DNA of 64,000 nucleotides, from assembly GCA_029961685.1 (NCBI GenBank), contig JARWKL010000001.1:26982295-27046294 (forward strand), written 5' to 3'. The notes beneath the pieces are model-generated. The model worked only from the letters and a program-made list of their open reading frames with translations, searched no databases and had not been told where the DNA came from. This DNA comes from Aristolochia californica (Eukaryota; Streptophyta; Magnoliopsida; Piperales; Aristolochiaceae). Of this stretch, positions 12,601 through 25,500 are shown one piece after another (position 1 is the first letter of the stretch; every line of letters starts with the position of its first letter). The position numbers and the translations under genes are program-made.

Positions 12601-13017
12601 ACTGAGTCTTGACTCCCAATCCATAAGTCATTTATTAGGGTAATATAGCCCGTTACGCATGATAAATCACTTTACCATCATCCATGATCGTTGGGTCAGC
12701 TTTTTGTAGATGGGCAAAATAATGGCTTGTTTGACTCGGGTAAATATCCCACCGCACGTTCACTTGACAATTTAATGAGCGTTTGTTATTCTCTTCAAAA
12801 CCTATGGATCCATAGGTGATTTGCCTCTTTAACATGTTTAAAACATGCAAATCCATTTTTTAAGTATGTGTGGAGGAAATCTCTTTCATATAAAATTCCA
12901 AGCTGTTAGGGTTGAATTAGTGGAATTTCCCAAACTTGGACAACAAAACTTTTGTGTTCATTTGTGGTGTGTGAATAAATTTTCTTTACTTACATTTGTT
13001 ATTGTTTTAAATTTTTT
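6431..13017 (+). repeat. HOR unit B, tandem copy of unit A
   Basis: The unit opens at the sharp junction where the ordinary ATGATCGTTGG is followed directly by TTTTAAGAAAAAAGAG, skipping about 415 bp of monomer. It then follows unit A monomer by monomer: a 259-bp truncated beta monomer, two alpha monomers carrying TGCAGAGTGCAC, a beta, an alpha with the 51-bp deletion, and so on. Anchors run from 6,653 to 12,658. Similarity to unit A stops between about 12,913 and 13,017, where A has ACATGAACTCTAAAATTTTAATTTTG-type sequence and B has a beta-like GTAGTTGAACTCC. B therefore lacks the expected right end of the unit and is not followed by another unit. Confidence 0.88.
8675..9296 (+). repeat. 622-bp monomer with 51-bp deletion (unit B)
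   Basis: The breakpoint is the same as in unit A (TTATTCTCT joined to ACAAATCC near 8,811), with one base different at the join. It lacks the GGATCC site that nearly every other monomer carries. Confidence 0.93.
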
Positions 13018-16000
13018 CCGTAGTTGAACTCCAAAGTTTTCATTTTGTTGTGATCTATTTGGCGTTTTGGTTTACTGGATGAAGGGAGAGAGAAAACTCA
13101 AAGTTTTGATTTATGAAAAAAGCGTACATCTAAAATGAAAATGCACAGTGCACAAATGTAGAGCGAGATAATTCCAAAGAGTTTCTGTAATTTTTAGGGA
13201 TTGTAAGCTCTTCTTAGTTTTTATATATCAAGTTTTGAAATCGTCGGGAAAAAGGGGGAGCCAGGGATTTTTAACTGAGTCTTGACTCCCAATCCATAAG
13301 TCATTTCTTAGGGTTATATAGCCCGTTACGCATGATAAATCACTTTACAATCATCCATGATCGTTGCGTCAGCTTTTTGTAGATGGGAAAAATAATGGCT
13401 TGTTTGACTCGGGAAAATATCCCACCGCATGTTCACTTGAGAATTTAATGAGTGTTTGTTATTTTCTTCAAAAGCTTTGGATCCATCGGTGATTTCCATA
13501 TTTAACATGTTTAAAACATGCAAATCCATTTTTTAAGCATGTGTGGAGGAAATCTCTTTCTTATAAAATTCCACGTTGTTAGGGTCGAACAAGTGGAATT
13601 TCCCAAACTTGGACAACAAAACTTTTGTGTTCATATGTGGTGTGTGAATAAATTTTCTTTACTTATATTTGTTATTGTTTTAAATTTTTTTCCGTACTTG
13701 AACTCCAAAATTTTCATTTTGTTGTGATCTATTTGCCTTTTTGGTTTACGGGCTGAAGGGAGAGCGAAAACTCAAAGTTTTGATTTACGAAAAAAGTGTA
13801 CATCTAACATGAAAATGCAGAGTGCACAAATGTAGAGTGAGATAATTCCAAAGAGTTTCTGTAATTTTTAGGGATTGTAAGCTCTTCTTAGTTTTTATAT
13901 ATCAGGTTTTGCAATCGTTGGGAAAAAGGGGGAGGCAGGGATTTTTAACAGAGTCTTGACTCTCAATCCGTAAGTCATTTCTTAGGGTAATATAGCTCGT
14001 TACGCAAGATAAATCACTTTACAATCATCCATGATTGTTGGGTGAGCTTTTTATAGATGGGTAAAATAATGGCTTGTTTGACTCGGGTAAATATCCCACC
14101 GCACGTTCACTTGAGAATTTAATGAGCGTTTGTTATTCTCTTCAAAAGCTTTGGATCCATAGGTGATTTGCATCTTTAACATGTTTAGAACATGCATCTC
14201 CATTTTTAAAGCAAGTGTGTAGGAAATCTCTTTCCTATGAAATTCCAAGCTGTAGGGGTTGAACTAGTGGAATTTCCCAAACTTTGACAACAAAACTTCT
14301 GTGTTCATTTGTGGTGTGTGAATAAATTTTCTTTACTTACATTTGTTATAGTTTAAAATTTTTTTCAGTACAAGAACTCAAAATTTTTTTATTTCGTTGT
14401 GATCTATTTGCCTTTTTGGTTGACAGGATGAAGGGAGAGCGCAAACTCAAAGTTTTGATTTATGAAAAAAGTGTACCTCTAAAATGAAAATGCACAGTGC
14501 ACTAATGTAGAGCGAGATAATTCCAAAGAGTTTCTGTAATTTTTAGGGATTGTAAGCTCTTCTTAGTTTTTATGTATCAGGTTTTGCAATCGTTAGGAAA
14601 AAGGGGGAGGCAGGGATTTTTAACTGAGTCTTGACTCCCAATCCATAAGTCATTTCTTAGGGTAATATAGCCCGTTACGCATGATAAATCACTTTACAAT
14701 CATCAATGATCGTTGGGTCAGCTTTTTGTATATGGGCAAAATAATGGCTTGTTTGACTCGGGTAAATATCCCACCACACGTTCAGTTGAGAATTTAATGA
14801 GCGTTTGTTATTCTCTTCAAAAGCTTTGGATCCATAGGTGATTTGCATCTTTAACATGTTTAAAACATGCATATCCATTTTTAAAGCATGTGTGGAGGAT
14901 ATCTCTTTCCTATAAAATTCCAAGATGTTGAGGTTGAACTTGTGGAATTTCTCAAACTTGGACAACAAAACTTTTATGTTCAATTGTGGTGTGTGAATAA
15001 ATTTTCTTTACTTACATTTGATATTGATTTAAATTTTTTTCCGTACATGAACTCTAAAATTTTCATTTTGTTGTGATCTATTTGCCTTTTTGGATTACGG
15101 GATGAGGGGAGAGTGAAAACTCAAAGTTTTGTTTTAAGAAAAAAGAGTACATGTAGAATGGAAATGCACAATGCACAAATGTAGAGCGAGATAATTCCAA
15201 AGAGTTTCTGTAATTTTTAGGGATTGTAAGATCTTCTTAGTTTTTATATATCAGGTTTTGCAATCGTCGGGAAAAAGGGGGTAGCTGGTATTTTTAACGG
15301 AGTCTTGACTCCCAATCCATAAGTCATTTCCTATGGTAATATAGCCCGTTACGCACGATAAATCACTTTACAATCATCCATGATCGTTGGGTCAGCTTTT
15401 TGTAGATGGGTAAAATAATGGCTTGTTTGACTCGGGTAAATATCCCACCGCACGTTCACATGAGAATTTATGAGCGTTTGTTATTCTCTTCAAAAGCTTT
15501 GGATCCATAGGTGATTTGCATCTTTAACATGTTTAAAACGTTCAAATACATTTTTTAAGAATGTGTGGAGGAAATCTCTTTCTTATAAAATTCGAAGCTG
15601 TTAGGGTTGAACTAGTGAATTTCCCAAACTTGGACAACAAAAATTTTGTGTTCATTTGTGGTGTGTGAATAAATTTCTTTACTTACATTTGTTATTGTTT
15701 TAAATTTTTTTCCTTACAAGAACTCTAAAATTTTCATTTTGTTGTGATCTATTTGCCTTTTTGGTTGACAGGATGAAGGGAGAGCGAAAACTCAAAGTTT
15801 TGATATATGAAAAAATGTACATCTAAAATGAAAATGCACAGTGCACTAATGTAGAGTGTGATAATTCCAAAGAGTTTCTGTAATTTTTAGGGATTGTAAG
15901 CTCTTCTTAGTTTTTATGTATCAGGTTTCGCATTAGTCTGGAAAAAGCAGGAGGCAGGGATTTTTAACTGAGTCTTGACTCTCAATCCATAAGTCATTTC

Positions 16001-16506
16001 TAAGGGTAATATAGCCTGTTACGCATGATAAATCACTTTACAATCATCCATGATCGTTGGGTCAGCTTTTTGTAGATGGGCAAAATAATGGCTTGTTTCA
16101 CTCTAGTAAATATCCCACCGCACGTGCACTTGATAATTTAATGAGCGTTTGTTATTCTCTTCAAAAGCTTTGGATCCATAGGTGATTTGCATCTTCAACA
16201 TGTTTAAAACATGCAAATCCATTTTTAAAACATGTGAGGTGGAAATCTCTTTCTTATAAAATTCTAAGCTGTTTGGGTTGAACTAGTGGAATTTCCCAAA
16301 CTTGGACAACAAAACTTTTTTGTTCATTTGTGGTGTGCGAATGAATTTTCTTTACTTACATTTGTTATTGTTTTAAATTTTTACCGTACTTGAACACCAA
16401 AATTTTCATTTTGTTGTGATCTATTTGCCTTTTTGGTTTACGGGATGAAGGGAGAGCGAAAATTCAATGTTTTGTTTTAAGAAAAAAGAGTACATGTAGA
16501 ATGGTA

Positions 16507-16527
16507 ATGCACAATGCACAATGCACA
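16507..16527 (+). repeat. Threefold TGCACAA heptamer
   Basis: Beta monomers usually carry TGCACAA twice in tandem. Here it occurs three times, giving the only 680-bp anchor interval (16,024-16,704). This is a simple slippage gain. Confidence 0.85.
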
Positions 16528-16704
16528 AATTTAGAGAGAGATAATTCCAAAGAGTTTCTATAATTTTTTTGGATTGTAAGCTCTTCTTAGTTTTTATATA
16601 TCAGGTTTTGCAATCGTCGGGAAAAAGGGGGAGGCAGGGATTTTTAACTGTGTCTTGATTCCCAATCCATAAGTCATTTGTTAGGGTAATATAGCCTGTT
16701 ACGC

Positions 16705-17350
16705 ATGATCAATCACTTTACAATCATCCATGATCGTTGGGTTAACTTTTTGTAGATGGGCAAAATAATGGCTTGTTTGACTTGGGTAAATATCCCATCG
16801 CACATTCACTTGAGAATTTAATGAGCGTTTGTTATTCACTTCGAAAGCTTTGGATCCATATGTGATTTGTATCTTTAACATGTTTAAAACATGCAAATCC
16901 ATTTTTTAAGCATGTGTGGAGGAAATCTCTTTCTTATAAAATTCCAAGCTGTTAGGGTTGAACTAGTGAAATTTCCCAAACTTGGACAACAAAACTTTTG
17001 TGTTCATTTGTTGTGTGATAATAAATTTTCTTTACTTACATTTTTATTGTTTTAAATTTTTTTTCCGTACGATAACTCTAAAATTTTCGTTGACAGGATG
17101 AAGGGAGAGGGAAAACTCAAAGTTTTGATATATGAAAAAAGTGTACATCTAAAATGAAAATGCATAGTGCACTAATGTAGAGCGAGATTATTCCAAAGAG
17201 TTTCTGTAATTTTTAGGGATTGTAAGCTCTTCTTAGTTTTTATATATCAGGTTTTGCAATCGTCAGGAGAAAGGGGGAGGCATGGATTTTTAGCTAAGTC
17301 TTGACTAACAATCCATAAGTCATTTCTTAGGGTAATATAGCCCGTTATGC
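16705..17350 (+). repeat. 646-bp monomer with a deletion near 17,090
   Basis: The sequence passes from CTCTAAAATTTTC directly to GTTGACAGGATGAAGG, losing about 28 bp of the ATTTTGTTGTGATCTATTTGCC stretch. No comparable deletion is seen elsewhere in the window. Confidence 0.85.
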
Positions 17351-17606
17351 AAGATCAATCACTTTACAATCATCCTTGATCGTTGGGTCAGCTTTTTGTA
17401 GATGGGCAAAATAATGGCTTGTTTGACTCGTGTAAAATATCCCACCGCACGTTCACTTGAGAATTTAATGAGCGTTTGTTATTCTCTTCAAAACCTTTGG
17501 ATCCATAGGTGATTTGCATCTTTAACATGTCTAAAACATGCAAATCCATTTTTTAAGCATGTGTGGAGGAAATCTCTTTCTTATAAAATTCCAAGCTGTT
17601 AGGGTT

Positions 17607-20600
17607 GAACTAGTGGAATTTCCCAAACTTGTACAACAAAACTTTTGTGTTCATTTGTGGTGTGTGAATAAATTTTCTTTACTTACATTTGTTATTGTTT
17701 TAAATTTTTTTCCGTACATGAACTCTAAAATTTTAATTTTGTTGTGATCTATTTGCCTTTTTGGTTTATGGGATAATGGGAGAGCGAAAACTCAAAGTTT
17801 TGATTTATGAAAAAAGTGTAAATCTAAAATGAAAATGCACAGTGCACAAATGTTGAGCGAGATAATTCCAAAGAGTTTCTGTAATTTTTAGGGATTGTAA
17901 GCTCTTCTTAGTTTTTATATATCAGGTTTTGCAATCGTCGGGAAAAAGGGGGAGGTAGCAATTTTTAATTGAGTCTTGACTCCCAATCCATAAGTCATTA
18001 CTTAGGGTAATATAGCCCGTTACGCATGATAATTCACTTTACAATCATCCATGATCGTTGGTTTTAAGAAAAAAGAGTACATGTAGAATGAAAATGCACA
18101 ATGCACAAATGTAGAGAGAGATAATTCCAAAGAGTTTCTGTAATTTTTAGGGATTGTAAGCTCTTCTTAGTTATTATATATCAGGTTTTGCAATCGTCGG
18201 GAAAAAGGGGGAGGCATGGATTTTTAACTGAGTCTTGACTCCCAATCCATAAGTCATTTCTTAGGGTAATATAGCCCGTTACTGATGATAAATCACTTTG
18301 CAATCATCCATGATCATTGGGTCAGCTTTTTGTAGATGGGCAAAATAATGGATTGTTTGACTCAGGTAAATATCCTACCGCACGTTCCGTGGAGAATTTA
18401 ATGAGGGTCTGTTACTCTCTTCAAAAGCTTTGGATCCATAGGTGACTTGCATCTTTAACATGTTTAAAACATTCAAATCCATTTTTAAAGCATGTGTGGA
18501 GTAAATCTCTTTCCTACAAAATTCCAAGCTGTTAGGGTTGAACTAGTGGAATTTCCTAAACATGGACAACGAAACTTTTGTGTTCATTTGTGGTGTGTGA
18601 AGAAATTTTCTTTACTTACATTTGTTATTGTTTTAAATTTTTTTGCGTACATGAACTCTAAAATTTTAATTTTGTTGTGATCTGTTTGCCTTTTTGGTTT
18701 ATGGGATAAAGGGAGAGCGAAAACTCAAAGATTTGATTTATGAAAAAAGTGTAAATCTAAAATGAAAATGCAGAGTGCACAAATGTTGAGCGAGTTAATT
18801 CCAAAGAGTTTATGTAATTTTTAGTTATTGTAAGCTCTTCTTAGTTATTATATATCAGGTTTTGCAATCGTCGGGAAAAAGGGGGAGGCAGGGATTTTTA
18901 ACTGAGTCTTGACTCCCAATCCATAAGTCATTTCTTAGGGTAATATAGCCCGTTACGAATGATAAATCACTTTGCAATCATCCATGATCATTGGGTCAGC
19001 TTTTTGTAGATGGGCAAAAGAATGGCTTGTTTGACTCAGGTAAATATCCTACCGCATGTTCCGTTGAGAATTTAATGAGGGTTTGTTACTCTCTTCAAAA
19101 GCTTTGGATCCATAGGTGATTTGCATCTTTAAAATGTTTAAAACATTGAAATCCATTTTTAAAGCATGTGTGGAGGAAATCTCTTTCCCACAAAATTCCA
19201 AGCTGTTAGGGTTGAACTAGTGGAATTTCCCAAACATGGACAACAAAACTTTTGTGTTCATTTGTGGTGTGTGAAGAAATTTTCTTTACTTACATTTGTT
19301 ATTGTTTTAAATTTTTTTCCGTATATGAACTCTAAAATTTTAATTTTGTTGTGGTCTATTTGCCGTTTTGGTTTATGGGATAAAGGGAGAGCGAAAACTC
19401 AAAGTTTTGATTTATGAAAAAAGTGTAAATCAAAAATGAAAATGCAGAGTGCACAAATGTTGAGCGAGATAATTCCAAAGAGTTTCTGTAATTTTCAGGG
19501 ATTGTAAGCTCTTCTTAGTTTTTCTATATCAGGTTTTGCAATCGTCGGGAAAAAGGGGGAGGCAACGATTTTTAATTGAGTCTTGACTCCCAATCCATAA
19601 GTCATTACTTAGGGTTATATAGCCCGTTACGCATGATAATTCACTTTACAATCATCCATGATCGTTGGGTCAGCTTTTTGTTGATGGGCAAAATAATGGC
19701 TTGTTTGACTCGGGTAAATATCCCACCGCACGTTCACTTGAGAATTTAATGAGCCTTTGTTGTTCTCTTCAAAAGCTATGGATCCATAGGTGACTTGCAT
19801 CTTTAACATGCTTAATACATGCATATCCATTTTTAAAGCATGTGTGGAGGAAAAGTCTTTCCTATAAAATTCCAAGCTGTTGGGGTTGAACTAGTGGAAT
19901 TTCCCAAACTTGGACAACAAAACTTTTGTGTTCATTTGTGATTGTAAATAAATTTTCCTTACTTACATTTATTATTGTTTTAAATTTTTTCCGTACTTGA
20001 ACTCCAAAATTTTCTTTTTGTTGTGATCTATTTGCCTTTTCGGTTTACGGGATGAAAGGGAGAGCAAAAACTCAAAGTTTTGTTGTAAGAAAAAAGAGTA
20101 CATGTAGAATGGAAATGCACAATGCACAAATGTAGAGAGAGATAATTCCAAAGAGTTTCTGTAATTTTTAGGGATTATAAGCTCTTCTTAGTTTTTATAT
20201 ATCAGGTTTTGCAATCGTCGGGAAAAAGGGGGAGGCAGGGATTTTTAACTGAGTCTTGACTAGCAATCCATAAGTCATTTATTAGGGTAATATAGCCAGT
20301 TACGCATGATAAATCACTTTACAATCATCCATGATCGTTGGGTCAGCTTTTTGTAAATGGGAAAAATAATGGCTTGTTTGACTCGGTTAAATATCCAACC
20401 GCACGTTCACTTGAGAATTTAATGAACGTTTGTTATTCTCTGCAAATCCAATTTTTAAGCATGTGTGGAGGATATGTCTTTCTTATAAAATTCCAAGCTG
20501 TTAGGGTTGAACTAGCGGAATTTCCCAAACTTGGACAATAAAACTTTTGTGTTCATTTGTGGTGTGTGAATAAATTTTCTTTACTTACATTTGTTATTGT

Positions 20601-20850
20601 TTTTAATTTTTTTCCGTACATGAACTCTAAAATTTTCATTTTGTTGAGATCTATTTGCCTTTTAGGATTACGGGATGAAGGGAGAGCGAAAACTCAAAGT
20701 TTTGATTTATGCAAAAAGTGTACATCTTAAATGAAAATGCACAGTTCACAAATGTAGAGAGAGATAATTCCAAAGAGTTTCACTAATTTTTAGGGATTGT
20801 AAGCTCTTCTTAGTTTTTATATATCAGGTTTTGCAATCGCCGGGAAAAAG
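17607..20850 (+). repeat. HOR unit C, partial third copy
   Basis: This stretch matches unit A's right end and unit B's left part at an offset of 11,631 (5,976-6,430 matches 17,607-18,061; 6,431 to about 9,219 matches 18,062 to about 20,850), and matches unit A from position 1 at an offset of 18,528. It includes the same 259-bp truncated monomer and the same 51-bp deletion. The open frame at 19,627-19,875 on the minus strand translates identically to the one at 1,099-1,347, which illustrates the closeness. On the right, similarity to A and B ends between the shared CGCCGGG at about 20,840 and CGATACGAATG at about 20,921, where a different repeat block begins. Confidence 0.88.
18026..18284 (+). 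repeat. Truncated 259-bp monomer, second copy
   Basis: The anchor interval is 259 bp (18,025 to 18,284), with the same breakpoint as at 6,430/6,431. It sits in unit C and shows that C descends from the same event. Its right anchor is altered to ACTGATGATAAATC. Confidence 0.95.
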
Positions 20851-20927
20851 GGGGTGGCAGGGATTTTTAATTGAGTCTTGACTCCCAATCCATAAGTCAT
20901 TTATTAGGGTAATATAGCCCGATACGA
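20306..20927 (+). repeat. 622-bp monomer with 51-bp deletion (unit C)
   Basis: The breakpoint is the same again (TTATTCTCT joined to GCAAATCC near 20,441). The right end of this monomer leaves unit C and joins the block that recurs at 28.3 kb, so the copy is itself a mosaic. Confidence 0.92.
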
Positions 20928-21310
20928 ATGATAAATCAATTTACAATCATCCATGATCGTTAGGTCAGTTTTTGTCTATGGGCAAAATAATGGCTTGTTT
21001 GACTCTGGTAAATATCCCACCGCATGTTCACTTGAGAATTTAATGAGCGTTTTTTTTTCTCTACAAAAGCTATGGATCCATAGGTGATTTGCATCTTTAA
21101 CATGTTTAATACATGCAAATCCATTTTTTAAGCATGTGTGGAGGAAATCTCTTTCTTATAAAATTCCAAGCTGTTAGGGTTGAACTAGTGAAATTTCCCA
21201 AACTTGGACAACAAAACTATTGTGTTCATTTCTGGTGTGTGAATAAATTTTATATACTTACATTTGTTATTGTTTTAAAATTTTTTTTGTACATGAACTT
21301 TAAAATTTTC
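20925..21310 (+). repeat. Duplicated block D (copy at 28,320)
   Basis: Shared private variants with 28,320-28,710 at an offset of about 7,395 include CGATACGAATGATAAATCAA, GACTCTGGTAAATATCC, TCTCTACAAAAGCTATGG, CATGTTTAATACATGC and TTTTATATACTTAC. The CATGTTT dyad is broken by the same A-to-T change in both copies. Confidence 0.85.
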
Positions 21311-22009
21311 ATTTTGTTGTGATCTATTCGCCTATTTGGTTTACGGGATGAAGGGAGAGCGAAAACTCAAAGTTTGTATTTATGAAAAAAGTGTGCATCT
21401 AAAATGAAAATGCAGAGTGCACAATTGTTGTGCGAGAGAATTCCAAAGAGTTTCTGTAATTTTTAGGGATTCTAAGCTCTTCTTAATTTTTATATATCAG
21501 GTTTTGCAATCGTCGGGAAAAAGGGGGAGGCCGGGATTTTTAACTGAGTCTTCACTCCCAATAAATAAGTCATTTCTTAGGGTAATATAGCCCGTTACGC
21601 ATGATAAATCACTTTACAATCATCCATGATTGTTGGGTCAGCTTTTTGTAGATGGGCAAAATAATGGCATGTTTGACTCGGGTAAATATCCCACCGCAAG
21701 TGTAGGTGAGAATTTAATGATCGTTTGTTATTATCTTCTAAAACATTAGATCTATAGATGATTTTCATCTTCAACATGTTTAAAACATGCATATCCTTTT
21801 TTGAAGCATGTGTGGAGGAAATCTCTTTCTTAAAAAATTCCAAGTTGTTAGGGTTGAACTAATGGAATTTCCCAAACTTGGACAACCAAACTTTTGTGTT
21901 CATTTGTGGTGTGTGAATAAATTTTATTTACTTACATTTGTTATTTTTTTAAATTTTTTCCAGTACATGAACTCTAATATTTTCATTTTGTTGTGATCTA
22001 TTTGCCTTT

Positions 22010-22510
22010 TTGGTTTACGGGATGAAGGGAGAGCGAAAACTCAATGTTTTGATTTATGAAAAACGTGTACATCTAAAATGAAAATGCACAATGCACAAAT
22101 GTAGAGCGAGAGAATTCCAAAGAGATTCTATAATTTTTAGGGATTGTTAGCTCTTTTTAGTTTTTATATATCAGGTTTAGCAATCGTCGGGAAAAAGGGG
22201 GAGGCAGGGATTTTTAACCGAGTATTGACTCCCAATCCATAAGTCATTTCTTAGGGTAATATAGCCCGTTACACATGATAAATCACTGTGCAATCATCCA
22301 TTGTCGTTGGGTCAGCTTTTTGTCGATAGGCAAAATAATGGATTGTTTGACTCGGGCAAATATCCCACCACACGTTCAATTGTGAATTTAATGAGCGTTT
22401 GTTATTATCTTCAAAAGCATTGGATCCATAGGTGATTAGCATCTTTAACATGTTTAAAACATGCATATCCATTTTTAAAGCATGTGTGGAGGAAATCTCT
22501 TTCCTATAAA
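22010..22510 (+). repeat. Duplicated block E (copies at 28,740 and, less closely, 24,050)
   Basis: The stretch matches 28,735-29,230 at an offset of 6,722 through CTCAATGTTTTGATTTATG, GAAAAACGTGTAC, GGATTGTTAGCTC, GGTTTAGCAATCG, TTTTTAACCGAGT and CACTGT(G/A)CAATCATCCATT. It also resembles 24,050-24,540 three monomers downstream (offset about 2,023; shared CACCGAGT/AACCGAGT, CACTGTACAATC, TATTATCTTCAAAAGCATTGG). Confidence 0.8.
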
Positions 22511-25500
22511 ATTCCAAGCTGTTGGGGTTGAACTAGTGGAATTTCCCAAACTGTGACAACAAAACATTCGTGTTCATTTGTGGTGTGTGAATAAATTTTC
22601 TTTACTTACATTTTTTATTGTTTAAAATTTTTTCCGTACTTGCACTCCAAAATATTCATTTTGTTGTGATCTATTTGCATTTTTGGTTTACGGGATGATG
22701 GGAGAGCGAAAACTCAAAGTTTTGTTTTAAGAAAAAAGAGTACATGTAGAATGTAAATGCACAATGCACAAATGTAGAGAGAGATAATTCCAAAGAGTTT
22801 CTGTAATTTTTAGGGATTGTAAGCTCTTCTTAATTTTTATATATCAGGTTTAGCAATCGTCGGGAAAAAGGGGGAGGCAGGGATTTTTAACTGAGTCTTG
22901 ACTCCCAATCCATAAGTCATTTCTTAGGGTAATATAGCCCGTTACGCATGATAAATCACTTTACAATCATCCATGATCGTTGGGTCAGGTTTTTGTAGAT
23001 GGGCAAAATAATGGCTTGTTTGACTCGGGTAAAAATCCCACCGCACGTTCACTTGAGAATTTAATGAGCCTTTGTTGTTCTCTTCAAAAGCTATGGATCC
23101 ATAGGTGATTTGCATCTTTGACATTTTTAAAACATGCAAATCCATTTTTAAAGCATGTGTGGAGGAAATCTCTTTCTTATAAAATTCCAAGCTGTTACGG
23201 TTGAACTAGTGAAATTTCCCAAACTAGGACAACAAAAATATTGTGTTCATTTGTGGTGTGTGAATAAATTTTCTATACTTACATTTGTTATTGTTTGAAA
23301 TTTTTTTCCGTACATGAACTTTAAAATTTTCATTTTTGTTGTGATCTATTCGCCTATTTGGTTTACGGGATGATGGGAGAGCGAAAACTAAAACTTTTTA
23401 TTTATGAAAAAAGTGTGCATCTAAAATGAAAGTGCACAGTGCACAATTGTAGAGCAAGAGAATTCCAAAGAGTTTCTAAAATTTTTAGGGATTGTAAGCT
23501 CTTCTTAATTTTTATATATCAGGTTTTACAATCGTCGGGAAAAAGGGGGAGGCATGGATTTTTAACTGAGTCTTCACTCCCAATCAATAAGTCATTTCTT
23601 AGGGTAATATAGCCCGTTACGCTTGATAAATAACTTTACAATCATCCATGATCGTTGGGTCAGCTTTTTGTAGATGGGCAAAATAATGGCATGTTTGACT
23701 CGGGTAAATATCCCGCCGCAAGTGTAGGTGAGAATTTAATGAGCGTTTGTTATTATCTTCAAAAACATTACATCCATAGATGATTTGCATCTTCAACATT
23801 TTTAAAACTTGCATATCCTTTTTTGAAGCATGTGTGGAGGAAATCTCTTTCTTAAAAAAATTCCAAGCTGCTAGGGTTGAACTAGTGGAATTTCCCAAAC
23901 TCTGACCACCAAACTTTTGTGTTCATTTGTGGTGTGTGAATAAATTTAATTTACTTACATTTGTTATTGTTTTAAATTTTTTCCAGTACATGAACTCTAA
24001 TATTTTCATTTTGTTGTGATCTATTTGCCTTTTTGGTTTACGGGATGAAGGGAGAGCGAAAACTCAATCTTTTGATTTATGAAAAAAGTGTATATCTAAA
24101 ATGAAAATGCATAGTGCACAAATGTAGAGCGAGAGAATTCCAAAGATTTTCTCTAATTTTTAGGGATTGTCAGCTCTTCTTAGTTATTATATATCAGGTT
24201 TTGCAATCATCGGGAAAAAGGGGGAGGCAGGGATTTTTCACCGAGTCTTTACTCCCAATCCATAAGTCATTTCTTAGGGTAATATAGCCCGTTACGCATG
24301 ATAAATCACTGTACAATCATCCATTATCGTTGGGTCAGCTTTTTGTAGATGGGCAAAATAATGGCTTGTTTGACTCGGGTAAATGTCCCACCACACATTC
24401 AGTTGAGAAATTAATGAGCGTTTGTTATTATCTTCAAAAGCATTGGATCCATAGGTGATTTGCATCTTTAACATGTTTAAAACATGCATATCCATTTTTA
24501 AAGCATGTGCGGAGGAAATAACTTTCCTATAAAATTCCAAGCTGTTGGGGTTGAACTAGTGGAATTTCCCAAACTTGGACAACAAAACATTTGTGTTCAT
24601 TTGTGGTGTGTGAATAAATTTTCTTTACTTACATTTGTTGTTGTTTAAAAATTTTTCCATACTTGAACTCCAAAATATCCATTTTGTTGTGATCTATTTG
24701 CATTTTTTGTTTACGGGTTGAAGGGAGAGCGAAAAGTCAATGTTTTGTTTTAAGAAAAAAGAGTACATATAGAATGGAAATGCACAATGCACAATTGTAC
24801 AGAGAGATAATTCCAAAGTGTTTCTGTAATTTTTAGGGATTGTAAGCTCTTCTTAGTTTTTATATATCAGGTTTTGCAATCGTCGGGAAAAAGGGGGAGG
24901 CAGGGATTTTTAACTGAGTCTTGACTCCCAATCCATAAGTCATTTACTAGGGTAATATAGCCCGTTACGCATGATAAATCAATTTACAATAATCCATGAT
25001 CGTTGGGTCAGCTTTTTGTAGATGGCCAAAATAATGGCTTGTTTGACTCTGGTAAATATCCCACTGCACGTTCACTTGAGAATTTAATGAGCGTTTGTTA
25101 TTCTCTTCAAAAGCTTTGGATCCACAGGCGATTTGCATCTTTAACATGTTTAAAACATGCAAATCCATTTTTTAAGCATGTGTGGAGGAAATCTCTTTCT
25201 TATAAAATTTCCAAGCTGTTAGGGTTGAACTAGTGAAATTTCCCAAACTTGGACAACAAAACTTTTGTGTTAATTTTTGGTGTGTGAATAAATTTCTTTA
25301 CTTACATTTGTAATTGTTTTAAATTTTTTTCCGTACATGAACTTTAAAATTTTCTTTTTGGTTTGATCTATTCGCCTTTTTGGTTTATGGGATGAAGGGA
25401 GTGCGAAAACTCAAAGTTTTTATTTATGAAAAAAGTGTACACCTAAAATGAAAATGCACAGTGCACAATTGTAGAGCGAGAGAATTCCAAAGAGTTTCTG

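Larger units (their letters stand above)
13018..17606 (+). repeat. Non-HOR monomers between units B and C
   Basis: Seven monomers (anchors 13,331 to 17,350) have the usual length except for 680 bp (16,024-16,704, a 7-bp slippage gain) and 646 bp (16,704-17,350, a deletion near 17,090). They carry many private substitutions, do not match units A, B or C register by register, and include local variants such as GGTTGACAGGATG near 14,420, 15,765 and 17,090. Nothing but satellite sequence is present. Confidence 0.85.

Noticed and set aside
16502..16530. Microsatellite locus at the TGCACAA repeats
   Set aside because: There are only three heptamers, two of which are standard for beta monomers; too short to call a separate microsatellite.
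13018..17606. Possible unique sequence between HOR units B and C
   Set aside because: All seven anchors and the dyads are present. The stretch is ordinary monomers that do not belong to the 11-mer.
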